In this document: positions 34,115-43,769 of the stretch, piece by piece | Numbering within the stretch: the stretch's first letter is position 1 | Layout of the letters: each line of letters starts with the position of its first letter | Origin: Solenopsis invicta | Taxonomy: Eukaryota > Arthropoda > Insecta > Hymenoptera > Formicidae | NCBI RefSeq assembly: GCF_016802725.1 | Contig: NC_052666.1 | Span: forward strand, 5,807,001-5,871,000 | Length of the DNA stretch: 64,000 nt | Direction of reading: 5' to 3' | Notes under the pieces: model-generated | Database searches by the model: none | Seen by the model: only the letters and a program-made list of their open reading frames with translations | What the model was told of the DNA's origin: nothing | Program-made: the position numbers and the translations under genes

Positions 34115-36261
34115 ATGAGTAATCTAACGCAATTAAAACAAAGGAAAAGAATAACGAAGGCGGGCATTACTCGAATCGAAACTTTTATGAGAGAAATGAA
34201 TATTAATACTGTAGATATCGAAGCATTAAATATTAGATTAAATAAACTAGATGAACACCATCGAACATTAACTGACACATTAATAGAAATAGCAGCAATT
34301 GATGAGGAAATTTCAGATGAACAAGTTGATGCCGAAATGTCTGTTTGTGAAGACAAATATATAGAATTAAAGGTATTAGGCGATCGAGTGATGAAAGATC
34401 GAGTAAGGCCGGCCGGCGTTAGTAATCACATTGAACAAGCAACGGTATCAGTGAATCCTCCTTCAAATAGAGTAAATGACAATTTCGTAAGACTGCCAAA
34501 AATCGACTTACCGACTTTCTCGGGCTCTATGAAGATTGGCATCCATATTTTGATACATTCAATTCTTTAATACACTCTAACGCTTCGTTGAGAAATATAC
34601 AAAAGTTTCATTATTTAAAATCGTCATTGAAGGGAGATGCAGCTGAGACTATTGCTTCGATCGAAATATCTGATGTTAATTACAATGACGCATGGTCTCG
34701 TTTGAGAGAAAGATATGAAAACGAGCGAATAGCTGTACAAAATCACATTAAATCTATTTTCGAATTACCGGTCTTAAGACGTAAAAATGGCAACGTGTTG
34801 CGACATATTTTAGACGGGTTATTAAAACATACTAGAGCGCTGCGGGCACTGGGGCGTCCGACAGACCAGTGGGATGATATTTTAATTCATATCGTAACAA
34901 GTAAACTAGACTTCATTACTATTAAAGAATGGGAAAATACATTGCAACCCAGAGAATTACCAACAATACAAGAGTTCATTGAATTTTTAACCAAAAGGTG
35001 TCAAACTTTAGAGGCTGTTGCAAGAAGAACTTTCTTAGGAAATCAAAACGTGAACTTAAAGCAAAATTCTAACGTTAAGGTGATAGCATCCCACGCGGCT
35101 GTGAGTGACGTTAAGTGCGCGCAGTGCAAGGGTGATCATCAAATCTACCATTGCCAAATATTTAAGGAACTTCCTATCGCAGAAAGATTAAATAAAGTAA
35201 AGTCCCTGAAGCTGTGTCTGAACTGTCTTAAAAGTAAGCACATGATCAAAGACTGCACGGCCAGTCATTGCACGGCCAGTCATTACAGAATATGCTCAAA
35301 AAAACATAGTACGCTGTTGCACGAAGATCGTGGCCCCGCACGAGAAAATAGAAACGAAGCGGGTAATAAGGAAACAAAAACAGAATCAGATTCTAATAAA
35401 CCAAGTAGTTCAGTATGTGCATCATCGCATTCGAGAAAATGCAAGGGTGAATCGCTATTGTCTACCGCGATAATAAAGGTAAAAAATAACGGGGGAAATT
35501 ATATTGAAGGAAGGGCACTGTTAGACAGTGGTTCACAATCGAATTTTATAACGCGAGAATTTTTTAAACGGTTAAATTTAAAGTCAACGGACGATAAGGT
35601 CAAAATAAACGGAGTTAATGAAGGCGTTTCTAGCGCAACAAAATCGGTAAATATAAAAATAGCGTCACGTTTCGGTACATTTGGAACGGAACTGGAGTGC
35701 ATAATCTTAAAGCAAATCACACCAATGTTACCGACAAGCGAGTGTGATACGATTAAATTAAGCATACCGGAAAATATTCGATTAGCGGATCCGAGTTTCC
35801 ATGTGACGGGCCAAATAGATATTTTAATAGGTACGGATATATTTTGGGATTTATTCTGCATAGGCCAAATAAAATTAGGAAAAAATATGCCCACGCTACA
35901 AAAATCATTATTCGGTTGGGTAGTGGCAGGGCCTACGCAAATAAATAATATAAGGAAATCGAGACAAATCAATTGCAACCTAAGCACAATAGATCAAATC
36001 AACGAAACAATACACAAATTTTGGGAAGTAGAAGCTTATGAATCGAATGACAAAACGTGCCTAGATCAGGAAGAGAAATATTGCGAAAACTTTTTTAAAG
36101 AAACATACTCTCGTAAATCGGGGGGAAAATTTGTTGTTAAACTACCGATAAAAAAGAAAATACTAGCCACACTAAACGATTCTAGGGAAATCGCGTTGAA
36201 AAGATTTTTATCTTTAGAAAAAAGATTTGCAAGAGATCAAGTTTTAAAAAAAAATATGTGA
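34115..36261 (+). pseudogene. BEL/Pao gag-protease, unit 7, frameshifted
   Basis: This copy matches unit 6 (K224, H231) but has lost one A at about 34527, so the frame stops at 34570. The downstream frame is open again from before 34588 to 36261. A 15-bp tandem duplication near 35268 repeats five residues (CTASH) after the second CCHC knuckle. Substitutions include R to K in that knuckle, S to T and I to V near the C terminus. The DSG protease motif is intact. It is the most diverged copy in the array and lies at its right edge. Confidence 0.85.
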
Positions 36262-38478
36262 ACTTTATGAAGGAATATTTATCACTAGGTCACATGAGGC
36301 GTAAATCGACAACTAAAGAAGGGGCAATACAAGTGTTCTTACCGCATCACGCAGTATTCAAAGAAAGCAGCACCACTACGAAAACAAGGGTAGTTTTTGA
36401 TGCCTCGAGCAAAGGGGCGAGGGGTAAATCGTTAAACGACGCATTATGCAAGGGTCCGGTCTTACAGCTAGACTTATTTTCACTAATAATAAGATTCAGG
36501 AAATTTAAATACGTTTTAAGTGCAGATATATCTAAGATGTATAGACAAATATTTGTACACGAAGATCAAACCGCGTTGCAATCAATTTTGTGGCGGGAGG
36601 ATCCGACAACGGATATCGAAGAATATGAGCTACTAACAATAACTTACGGTACAAAACCGGCATCCTTCCTAGCAGTAAGGTGTTTGCACCAATTAGCGGA
36701 ATTAGAGAAAGAAAAATTTCCCAAAGCAGCAGAAGTAGTTTTAAAAGATTTCTACATGATTTCTACATGGACGATCTGTTAACAGGGGGAAACTCTATCG
36801 AAGAAGTTAAAGAATTAAAAAATCAATTAATAGGGTTACTAGCTAAGGGCGGATTCGAGTTACACAAATGGAACACAAACGTAGTTGATACAAAAGAAAA
36901 AGATCCGAATAAAAACAAGTCAGTAAATCTTCATAAATTAGAGGAATCAAAATTGTTAGGGATACGGTGGAACCCTTCGAGCGATGCATTCCACTACGAG
37001 GTGGAGTCGAGAGACGAAAAGCGTACAACAAAGCGAACTATGTTGTCACAAATCTGCAAATTGTTTGACCCATTGGGCTTAGTAGGGCCTATTATAACAC
37101 TAGCGAAAATATTGATGCAAAAATTGTGGAGTCTTGGCCTAGATTGGGACGAGTCAGTTCCTATGAGCATATATAAAGAGTGGCATCAGCTAAAATCGCA
37201 ATTGAATCTATTAAACAGATTGAAAATTCCTAGAGCAATAATGACTGGTAATACAGGCACAAGGATACAGCTACATGGATTTTGCGATGCGAGCGAAAAG
37301 GCATACGGAGCCTGCGTATACATAAGAGAGCAAATAGCGTCAGACAAAATAGGGATTGCTTTAGTATGTTCAAAATCTAGGGTAGCACCCATGAAAACTT
37401 TATCGTTGCCGCGACTAGAGTTGTGCGGAGCGGTATTGTTGGCAAATTTAATGAAACGCGTGTTGGACAGTTTAAACATAAAAATAAGCCAAAGATATTT
37501 CTGGTGCGATTCCAAAATTGTTATAACGTGGATAAGGTCGTCATCCCGAAAATGGCAGACCTTCGTAGCAAACCGAGCGAGCGAAATTCAAAGCATTTCT
37601 TCTCCTTCCGAATGGCATCATATAAAATCGAAAGAAAATCCCGCGGATTTAATTTCAAGAGGAGAAACCTCCGAACATTTAATAAATACAAAGTTGTGGT
37701 GGCAAGGGCCTACATGGCTACAAGCTAACGAGGAAACGTGGCCGATGGAAGGTGAGGAATTGCTTTTGACAAACGCACCAGAAATGAGAAAACAAGCTGT
37801 GATTGCAATAACAACCAAAGAAGAACCAGTATTAGATTACAATAGACACTCCACATTAGTTAAGTTAATAAATATCGTTGCTTATATGTTAAGATTTATA
37901 GAGAATACAAAATGCAAAAATGAAAACAAAGAAGCTAAGTTAGGTAAAATAACGTTACAAGAAAAACGCAAGGCAAAATTAAAGTTAATTAAACTTATAC
38001 AAACCGAGGAATATAATGAAGAATTAAATGCGTTACAGGCTAAAAATAAAGTATCGTTGAAGTCGAAATTAAAAACTCTCCATCCGTTCCTGGACGATGA
38101 AGGCGTCATACGGGTCGGAGGAAGGCTTCAGCAAGCGTCACTGCCGGAAAGAACAAAACATCCTATCGTCATCCCAGCAGCACATCGCTTCACCACTCTA
38201 GTGATAAATCATTATCATGAGAAACTGCTCCATGCAGGTGCGCAGACCACGCTGTATGCTATTCGAGAAGAATTTTGGCCAATTCAAGCGAGGAATAAAA
38301 TAAAGAAGATAATTCGACAGTGCGTCAAATGTCGCAAGGCCAAATGGTCGGTTGGCAGTTAATGGGACAGTTACCCTCCGTGAGAGTGAATGTTGGCAGA
38401 CCATTTTTGAGCAGCGGAGTAGACTACTGCGGGCCGTTCCAGGTGAGAGATAGTCACAGTGCGTACCGAAAAGGGTAA
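36258..38478 (+). pseudogene. BEL/Pao pol, unit 7, two frameshifts
   Basis: The copy is broken by an 11-bp tandem duplication (36748-36758 repeated at 36759-36769) that lies inside the RT YMDD box and closes the first frame at 36782. The second frame carries the rest of RT, RNase H and the integrase zinc domain. It is closed at 38362 by a 4-bp deletion near 38343. Sequence equivalent to the usual stop is at 38476-38478. The integrase is truncated at the same place as in the other units, so that deletion predates the array. Confidence 0.85.
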
Positions 38479-38624
38479 CTACAAAAGAGCAATTGCAAGC
38501 ATTGCACCCTTACTAGATTAACATCAGTATTCAATCATATTAAATTTCCTTGCCTTTTTTGTTTGTTTATTGTTTTGTACTTATATTATTGAAAATATAG
38601 GTATATTTGTCAAGGCGGGCGGCG

Positions 38625-38866
38625 TGTCCGAATAGTCATTTAGTGTTGCATTACTTTAAATAGTCGCGCTGTCGCGTTAGGCGACATCGTTAGTTAAGAG
38701 CGAGCGGAGAGGCGCTGTATACGCTAGCGAGCGCGGATCGCGAGAGCTCCCGCCAAGAGAGTCACTTGTAAATCAATCGTCACTCAACAAAGTTAACTCG
38801 TGTACCTGAGAAAATGTGTCTCACGCTCAATCAACCAACCCAGTTAAATTAAAGAAAACACCAACA
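38625..38866 (+). mobile_element. BEL LTR, unit 7 (right edge)
   Basis: This 242-bp LTR has the GAGCGGAGAGG variant of units 5-6 but AACAAA at the hexamer position like units 1-4, plus a private A-to-G change (GTGTTGCATT). LINE sequence resumes at GTTCC (38867), a candidate 5-bp target duplication whose partner would lie left of the window. Confidence 0.75.
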
Positions 38867-39345
38867 GTTCCTTAAAATTCTTTTTCTCCTTGGTATAATC
38901 TTCTCTTCCTATTTTTTCTTTCTTCCATTTCTTGTATATCCTCTTTACTTCTCTCTTTTTTCTTGTGCAGCTTCTATCCCACCAATCCTTGTCTCCAAGC
39001 TCCACCTTTTTCCTCTTTCTTATTTTTTTCTTTATCATGGTCTTGTGCACTATCCTCTTTATCTTATCCCATTTTTCCTCAATCGTATCGTCCTCCTTTT
39101 CTTCCAACTCTTTCGCTTTTTCACTTTACACAGTTAATTCCTCCGTTATTTCTGCATATACCTCTCTTGCTTCTTCGTCCCATACTATTATTTCTATTTC
39201 TTTTTCTTCTTCCTCTTCTTCTCCTGGGTCCCTTCCTTCCTCTTCTTTGACCTCCATCTCCAATGGCAAGTGGTCTGAGTCCACCCTGTCCCCTACTGTA
39301 AACTTACAAATTTTATCGCGTACATCTTCATTTACAATAACATAA

Positions 39346-39911
39346 TCAATAACCGAACATCCTCTCGCCCCCTACATATGTAAATTCTCCCTCCCAATCA
39401 CCTTCCATTGTCCTATTCAAAATATACCACCCTTTCTCCATTATCCATCCTACCAAATTTCTTCCTCCATTTCTTATCACTTTATCCTTGCTATACCTCA
39501 CTATTTCTCCTTCTCCTATATCTTTCCCACCTAATTCTCCTATTCTTATATTGAAGTCTCTTCCTATTATCACATTACCTTCCTCTTCTTCCCCTATAAA
39601 CTTTTCTAGTTCTCCCTTAATCCTTTTCCCCCTTGTGCTCCGTACACTGATACAATTTTCACTCTCTCTCTCTCTCTCTCTTTACCTACCTCTATCATTA
39701 TCATCTCCTCTTCTTCCTTTATTATTTTTAACTTCTTTAACTGTCCTATTCGTTCTTTCTTTACCCCTACTATGAAACCTCCCATCGCCCTCCCTTTTTT
39801 CCTTTCTTTTTTCGCGAAGCTCCACACCCAGTCATGTGTTCTTGGCAATTTATCTTTAATCTTTTCCAATCCTATTTCTTCTAACCAGGTTTCACATACT
39901 AATAATGTCAT
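39346..39911 (-). pseudogene. LINE endonuclease domain, frameshifted
   Basis: There are two minus-strand frames. 39911-39606 holds the N-terminal endonuclease part with ETWL and a KGRAMGGFIVGVKK block. 39573-39346 holds GRDFNIRIGE, the GDFN-like metal/catalytic block of APE-type LINE endonucleases (here with R for the usual Gly/second position). The frames differ by a shift near 39590-39610, so no intact nuclease is encoded. The order EN after ORF1 is as expected for LINEs. Confidence 0.7.
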
Positions 39912-40052
39912 ATCCTTTTACATATTCCCAAAACTCCCTATCCTTATTACTTATCACTGCTACGTTCCAAAATACGTATCTTTTCCTATTTTTATTTCCT
40001 ACCCCTCTCTCTTCCACCTCTCCTCCTCTACCATCCCTTTCCACTTCCCGGC

Positions 40053-40980
40053 TTACTTGAATTCCTGATCACTCTCTTCTTTGTTGTTCCTTTCCAGCTC
40101 TTCCTCCCCCCTTCTCTTTTCCATTCTTCTTTTTTCCTCCTCTTTTTCTAATTTCCACTCTATTTCCTCCCACATTTTCCACATCCCTTTAACTCTCAAT
40201 CTACCTGTTCCTGCCTTTACTTCTACACCTTTTTCTTTTTGCTCTTTTGTCCATCTATGTATCCTTTCCTGCACTTTCCTTTCCTCCCAACTTAAATTGT
40301 TCTCTATGTATAAATTTTCCCCTTTCAATTTATATTTGTTTCTCATTATTTCTTTTTTACCTTCCTCATTGTCTAATTTTATTAAAATTATCTTACCGCT
40401 CTCTCTACAGTTAACTACTTTACCATCTATATCTACACCTATCTTTTCTTTTATTAAGGCCTCTGCCCATTCCTTGCACTCTTTCTCATTCCTCTCTACA
40501 CCTTTCGGTATTTTTATACCTCTCATTATAATATTGTTTTTTCTTCCCTCCCTAGCCTTTTCCTTCACCCATTTCTTAATTTTTCCTACTTCGCTCTCGC
40601 TAAAGCCGCAGCATACGCTTATTCTGCCTCTGCTGCTCAAACTACCTACGCTGCTATTCCTTGATCTTACACTATATATACTTCTTACCTCCTCCCTATC
40701 GCCTTCCACGCTTTCTATCTCTCTTCTTTCTTTTCTTTCTAATTCCAGCTCCTGTACTCTCTCCTCTAACTTCTCTATCCTCTCCTCATATAACCTTACT
40801 TTCGCTCTTAAAACCTCCATCTCCTCATTTACTTTTTTTCTATCCTCTTTCAAACCTTTCACCTCCTCTCTCAGTAACTCTTTAATCTCTTGTCTTATCC
40901 TGACTCGTTCCTCTTTCCAATATTTTTCTTCACCTACCTTGAGAGTTACCGTCTTACTTTTTTCCTTACTTCCTACCGTT
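40053..40980 (-). pseudogene. LINE ORF1-like protein (coiled coil plus RNA-binding-like domain)
   Basis: The frame is open from about 40980 to 40053 on the minus strand, about 300 residues without a good ATG. A possible start ATG at about 41052 is in another frame, so the N terminus has shifted. The first part is a lysine/glutamate coiled coil. The second half has an NNIIMRGIKIPKG strand and a KKEIMRNKYKLKG...IENNLSWEERKVQ segment, resembling the L1 ORF1 RRM and C-terminal domains. ORF1 proteins bind element RNA and chaperone target-primed reverse transcription. The long plus-strand serine/phenylalanine-rich frame over the same bases is its antisense shadow. Confidence 0.65.
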
Positions 40981-41280
40981 CCAGCTTTCTCTGTCCCTCC
41001 TCCAGCTTCGCCTTTCCCGCCTTACCGGCCGCTCCCATCTCCTTACTCGCCATAACCTCACTCTTTGCCTATCTCTAATCCGCTCGCAAACTCCGCCTTC
41101 CTCCTATTTCCTAAGCACGCCTACACTTCCCTGTCTTCTCCGCTCGTTCTTCTACCTATTCTACCCTTTCGCACTTCTCTCCCACACCTTTCTTCTCCTC
41201 AATCGCTTACTCAAATACGCTACGCTCTCACACACGTTTTCGCCCATGCGCTCCATCTAACCAAGTCCGTTTCCAATTGA

Positions 41281-41468
41281 ATATTAATTTATAAATTTGA
41301 ATGATAATAAAAATTTTAGTAATAATAATAATAAAAATTAGATTTGGATTAACTCTCTGAGATTTGGATTAACTCTCTAAAAGTAAAATGTGTTACTTGA
41401 TAAATACATTAAAATAACTCCTAATTGAAAATGGAACTTATTCTTAATTTATTTATAATTTATCATAG
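41281..41468. other. AT-rich spacer with 20-bp direct duplication
   Basis: Non-coding AT-rich DNA between the LINE 5' end and the recombinase exon. A 20-bp word (GATTTGGATTAACTCTCTGA) is repeated in tandem at 41341 and 41361. A splice-acceptor-like TATCATAG precedes the coding similarity at 41469. Confidence 0.5.
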
Positions 41469-43290
41469 ATTTTGTACTCGGCATTTTAGATAACCCAGAA
41501 CGAAGGAAGATTATTGATATACTCAGATGAAAAGGAAATTTCATATATAATACAGATTCGAATCTAAATAAAGGGGATTTAATTGTACTCGTATGTCGGC
41601 GTCCAAGAAAAAAATTGGATAGAAAAGCAACTGATTTTATTCCTTGTGCAAAATGCAAAGGTTATTTTTCTAAAAATAATATAAGACATCATTTTGCATC
41701 ATGTAAACAAATGGAGAAAATGGCGTATCCTCAAAGAAATGTAAAAGTATTAGGACGTACTGTGGCTTGTCGTATACATCACAGTGCAAGTACACCATTA
41801 AGAAGATTAGTATTCCCAGTGATGAAAGAAGACAGTACAACTCAAATTATTAGATATGATGAGTTGCTAATTGCTTATAGTAATAAAATGTGTCATAAGT
41901 ATCGTCTCCAACATCAACATGATATGATTAGAGCCTGAATGAGATTACTTGGACGATTTCTCATTGTTTTGAAAGATATTGATAACAGTATAACAGATTT
42001 CACTTCAATATATGATCCAAAAAAATATGATCTATGTATCAAAGCTGTCAATAAACTTGCACAATTTGATGAAACAACTTGGACATATAAGACACCATCT
42101 ATTGCATCATCTTTGGGAACACTTACAACACAAATTGGACAAATTTTAAGGAGTATGTGCATTAAGAAACAAGAGTTTTAAAAACAAATTGAGGTAGAAA
42201 ATTTTTTAAAATTATTTGAAGAAGATTATGGAGTTAGTGTAAATAAAATAGTGCTTGAAACTCAAGGACATCGAAAAAGGCAAAAAAAATCTTGTCTTGC
42301 CATCTATAGATGATATTAAAATATTCAATACATATCTCAAAACTAAACGTACGAAAGCTTCAGAAATTTTACAAACAAATGGTTTCTTGATTGAAACATG
42401 GCGTATATTAGCTGAAACAACATTATTATCAGTTATGGTATTTCACAGAAGACGTCCTGGTGAACTAGAGCGTGTCTTAATTGAAAATTTGAAAAATTGT
42501 GCGACAATTTCAAAAGAAGAATCTCCATTATTATATAAGTCTTTATCCAAATATGTACGAATAACAATACGCGGTAAATTAGGAAGAACAGTTCTTATGT
42601 TACTCCATGAAGACATATTAAAATGCATGCAAATGATTTTTAAATATCGTAAACATGCCGGTGTTCCCGAAAATAATCCTTATATCTTTGGTATATGTAC
42701 ACTTGACAAAAAAAGACACAAATATTTGAGAGCATGTGTATTAATACGAAAATATTCTGTAATGTCTGGAACGAAAATGCCAACTTTGTTACGAGGAACA
42801 ATGTTGCGGAAACATATTGCAACAGTATGCATTTCATTAGATATGTCTGAACATGAAGTGAATGATCTAGCGGATTTCATGGGCCATCATGAAAAAATAC
42901 ATAAATCACATTATAGACAATCGGTCATAACAAAAGATTTAGCTATATCACGTTTACTCAAATATGCACAAGGAGAAGATACAACAGATGAGAGCGATGA
43001 GGTTGATGAGGATGAGAATGAAAATAAAGAGGATTGCTCCACCAAAGATAATACAGATGTAACATTACGCCCCTCCACTGTGCCGCCACTCCAGACCGAC
43101 CAACCGTCGACCGCACCGCAGCCGAGCACGTGTATCTTACGTAAGACCCACGCACGTACGATCGGCTTACGTAAGACCACCGCGTACTACCGCGCACGAC
43201 CAACGCGCTACGCGCCGCGTTCCGAAAGCGCTCCCACTCTAGCCGGCCCGTCCGCGCGCGCTGATTGGTGCGTCCAGCCGCGCGGAACGA

Positions 43291-43298
43291 TATATAAG
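43291..43298 (+). promoter_or_regulatory. TATA box of the solo LTR
   Basis: TATATAAG in GC-rich surroundings, 233 bp from the left LTR end and about 90 bp upstream of the first stem-loop. This placement would put the stem-loops in the transcribed leader. Confidence 0.5.
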
Positions 43299-43385
43299 CC
43301 GGCAGTGGGCAACGTACCAGAGATCCGTCCGAACATCCGATCTCATCGGATCCTTTCCAGCGCTGGGCATATTCGGCGCCTCCTA

Positions 43386-43769
43386 GCTCGGGGATTCTCG
43401 AGCACCTCCTCGGGAACGGGCATTCTCGTTCCAACCTTCCCGCGACGGGTAAAACCGTCGTCCCCGAGGCCGGGTATGCTCGGCCAATCCGATCCGCTCA
43501 GCCGCGCGACGGGCATTCTCGTCGCGCAGGCCATCCAATCCGATCAGCCGTGTGACGGGCATTCTTGTCACGCGGCCAATCCGGACCGTCCGGCCGGACG
43601 ACGGGCATTCCCGTACGTCCAGCTAAATCCGATCCGAATCCGTTGCGCCGTACGGCGGGTATTCTCCCCGCACGGCAATTCCGTTTCCGTACAGCCGGAC
43701 GACGGGCATTCTCGTCGTCCGGCCACTCCGACCAGACCGTTCCGAGTGTCCCCGGGAATTCTCGGGGAC
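43386..43769 (+). repeat. Nine stem-loops with conserved 8-nt loop in the solo LTR
   Basis: Hairpins with loop starts at 43391, 43419, 43473, 43512, 43558, 43604, 43658, 43705 and 43755. Loops are variants of GGCATTCT (GGGATTCT, GGTATGCT, GGCATTCC, GGTATTCT, GGAATTCT). Stems differ but pair with themselves: GCTCG, GGAACG, GGCCG, GCGCGACG, GTGACG (one G-T closing pair), GGACGACG (one bulge), GCCGTACGGCG (two mismatches), GCCGGACGACG and GTCCCCG. A tenth hairpin at about 43443-43460 has a different loop. Conserved loops on changing stems suggest selection on structure. Confidence 0.8.

Larger units (their letters stand above)
1..39255 (+). repeat. Tandem array of a BEL/Pao retrotransposon plus flank, at least 7 units
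   Basis: The same 5,851-bp block recurs head to tail. Unit boundaries, placed at the LINE/leader junction, are 4102, 9953, 15804, 21655, 27506 and 33372; the first unit is cut by the window start. Unit 6 is 5,866 bp because of a 15-bp duplication. Each unit runs leader, gag-protease, RT-RNaseH-partial integrase, one LTR, then 377 bp of an antisense LINE. At the right end (39255) the LINE continues instead of jumping to a new leader, so that is the array edge. Units 1-4 look identical by eye; units 5-7 carry graded variants. An LTR-LTR recombination or a one-LTR circle would not put LINE sequence in every unit, so segmental duplication is inferred. Assembly inflation of identical units cannot be excluded from sequence alone. 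Confidence 0.95.
38867..41280 (-). mobile_element. LINE (non-LTR retrotransposon), 5' half, interrupted by BEL
   Basis: Read right to left the element shows a C/G-richer 5' region (about 41280-40900), ORF1, an endonuclease region and the start of the EN-RT linker, where the BEL LTR begins. The reverse transcriptase half is not in the window. Several frameshifts and stops are present. A (CT)n run lies near 39659-39682. Relative to the fragments in the array, this copy has an insertion near 39117-39140 and a T for A at 39247, so the array and the flank have diverged. The clade was not assigned. Confidence 0.75.

Noticed and set aside
1..39255. Array formed by LTR-LTR unequal recombination or insertion of a one-LTR circle
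   Set aside because: Either route would join the LTR directly to the leader. Here 377 bp of LINE lies between them at every junction.
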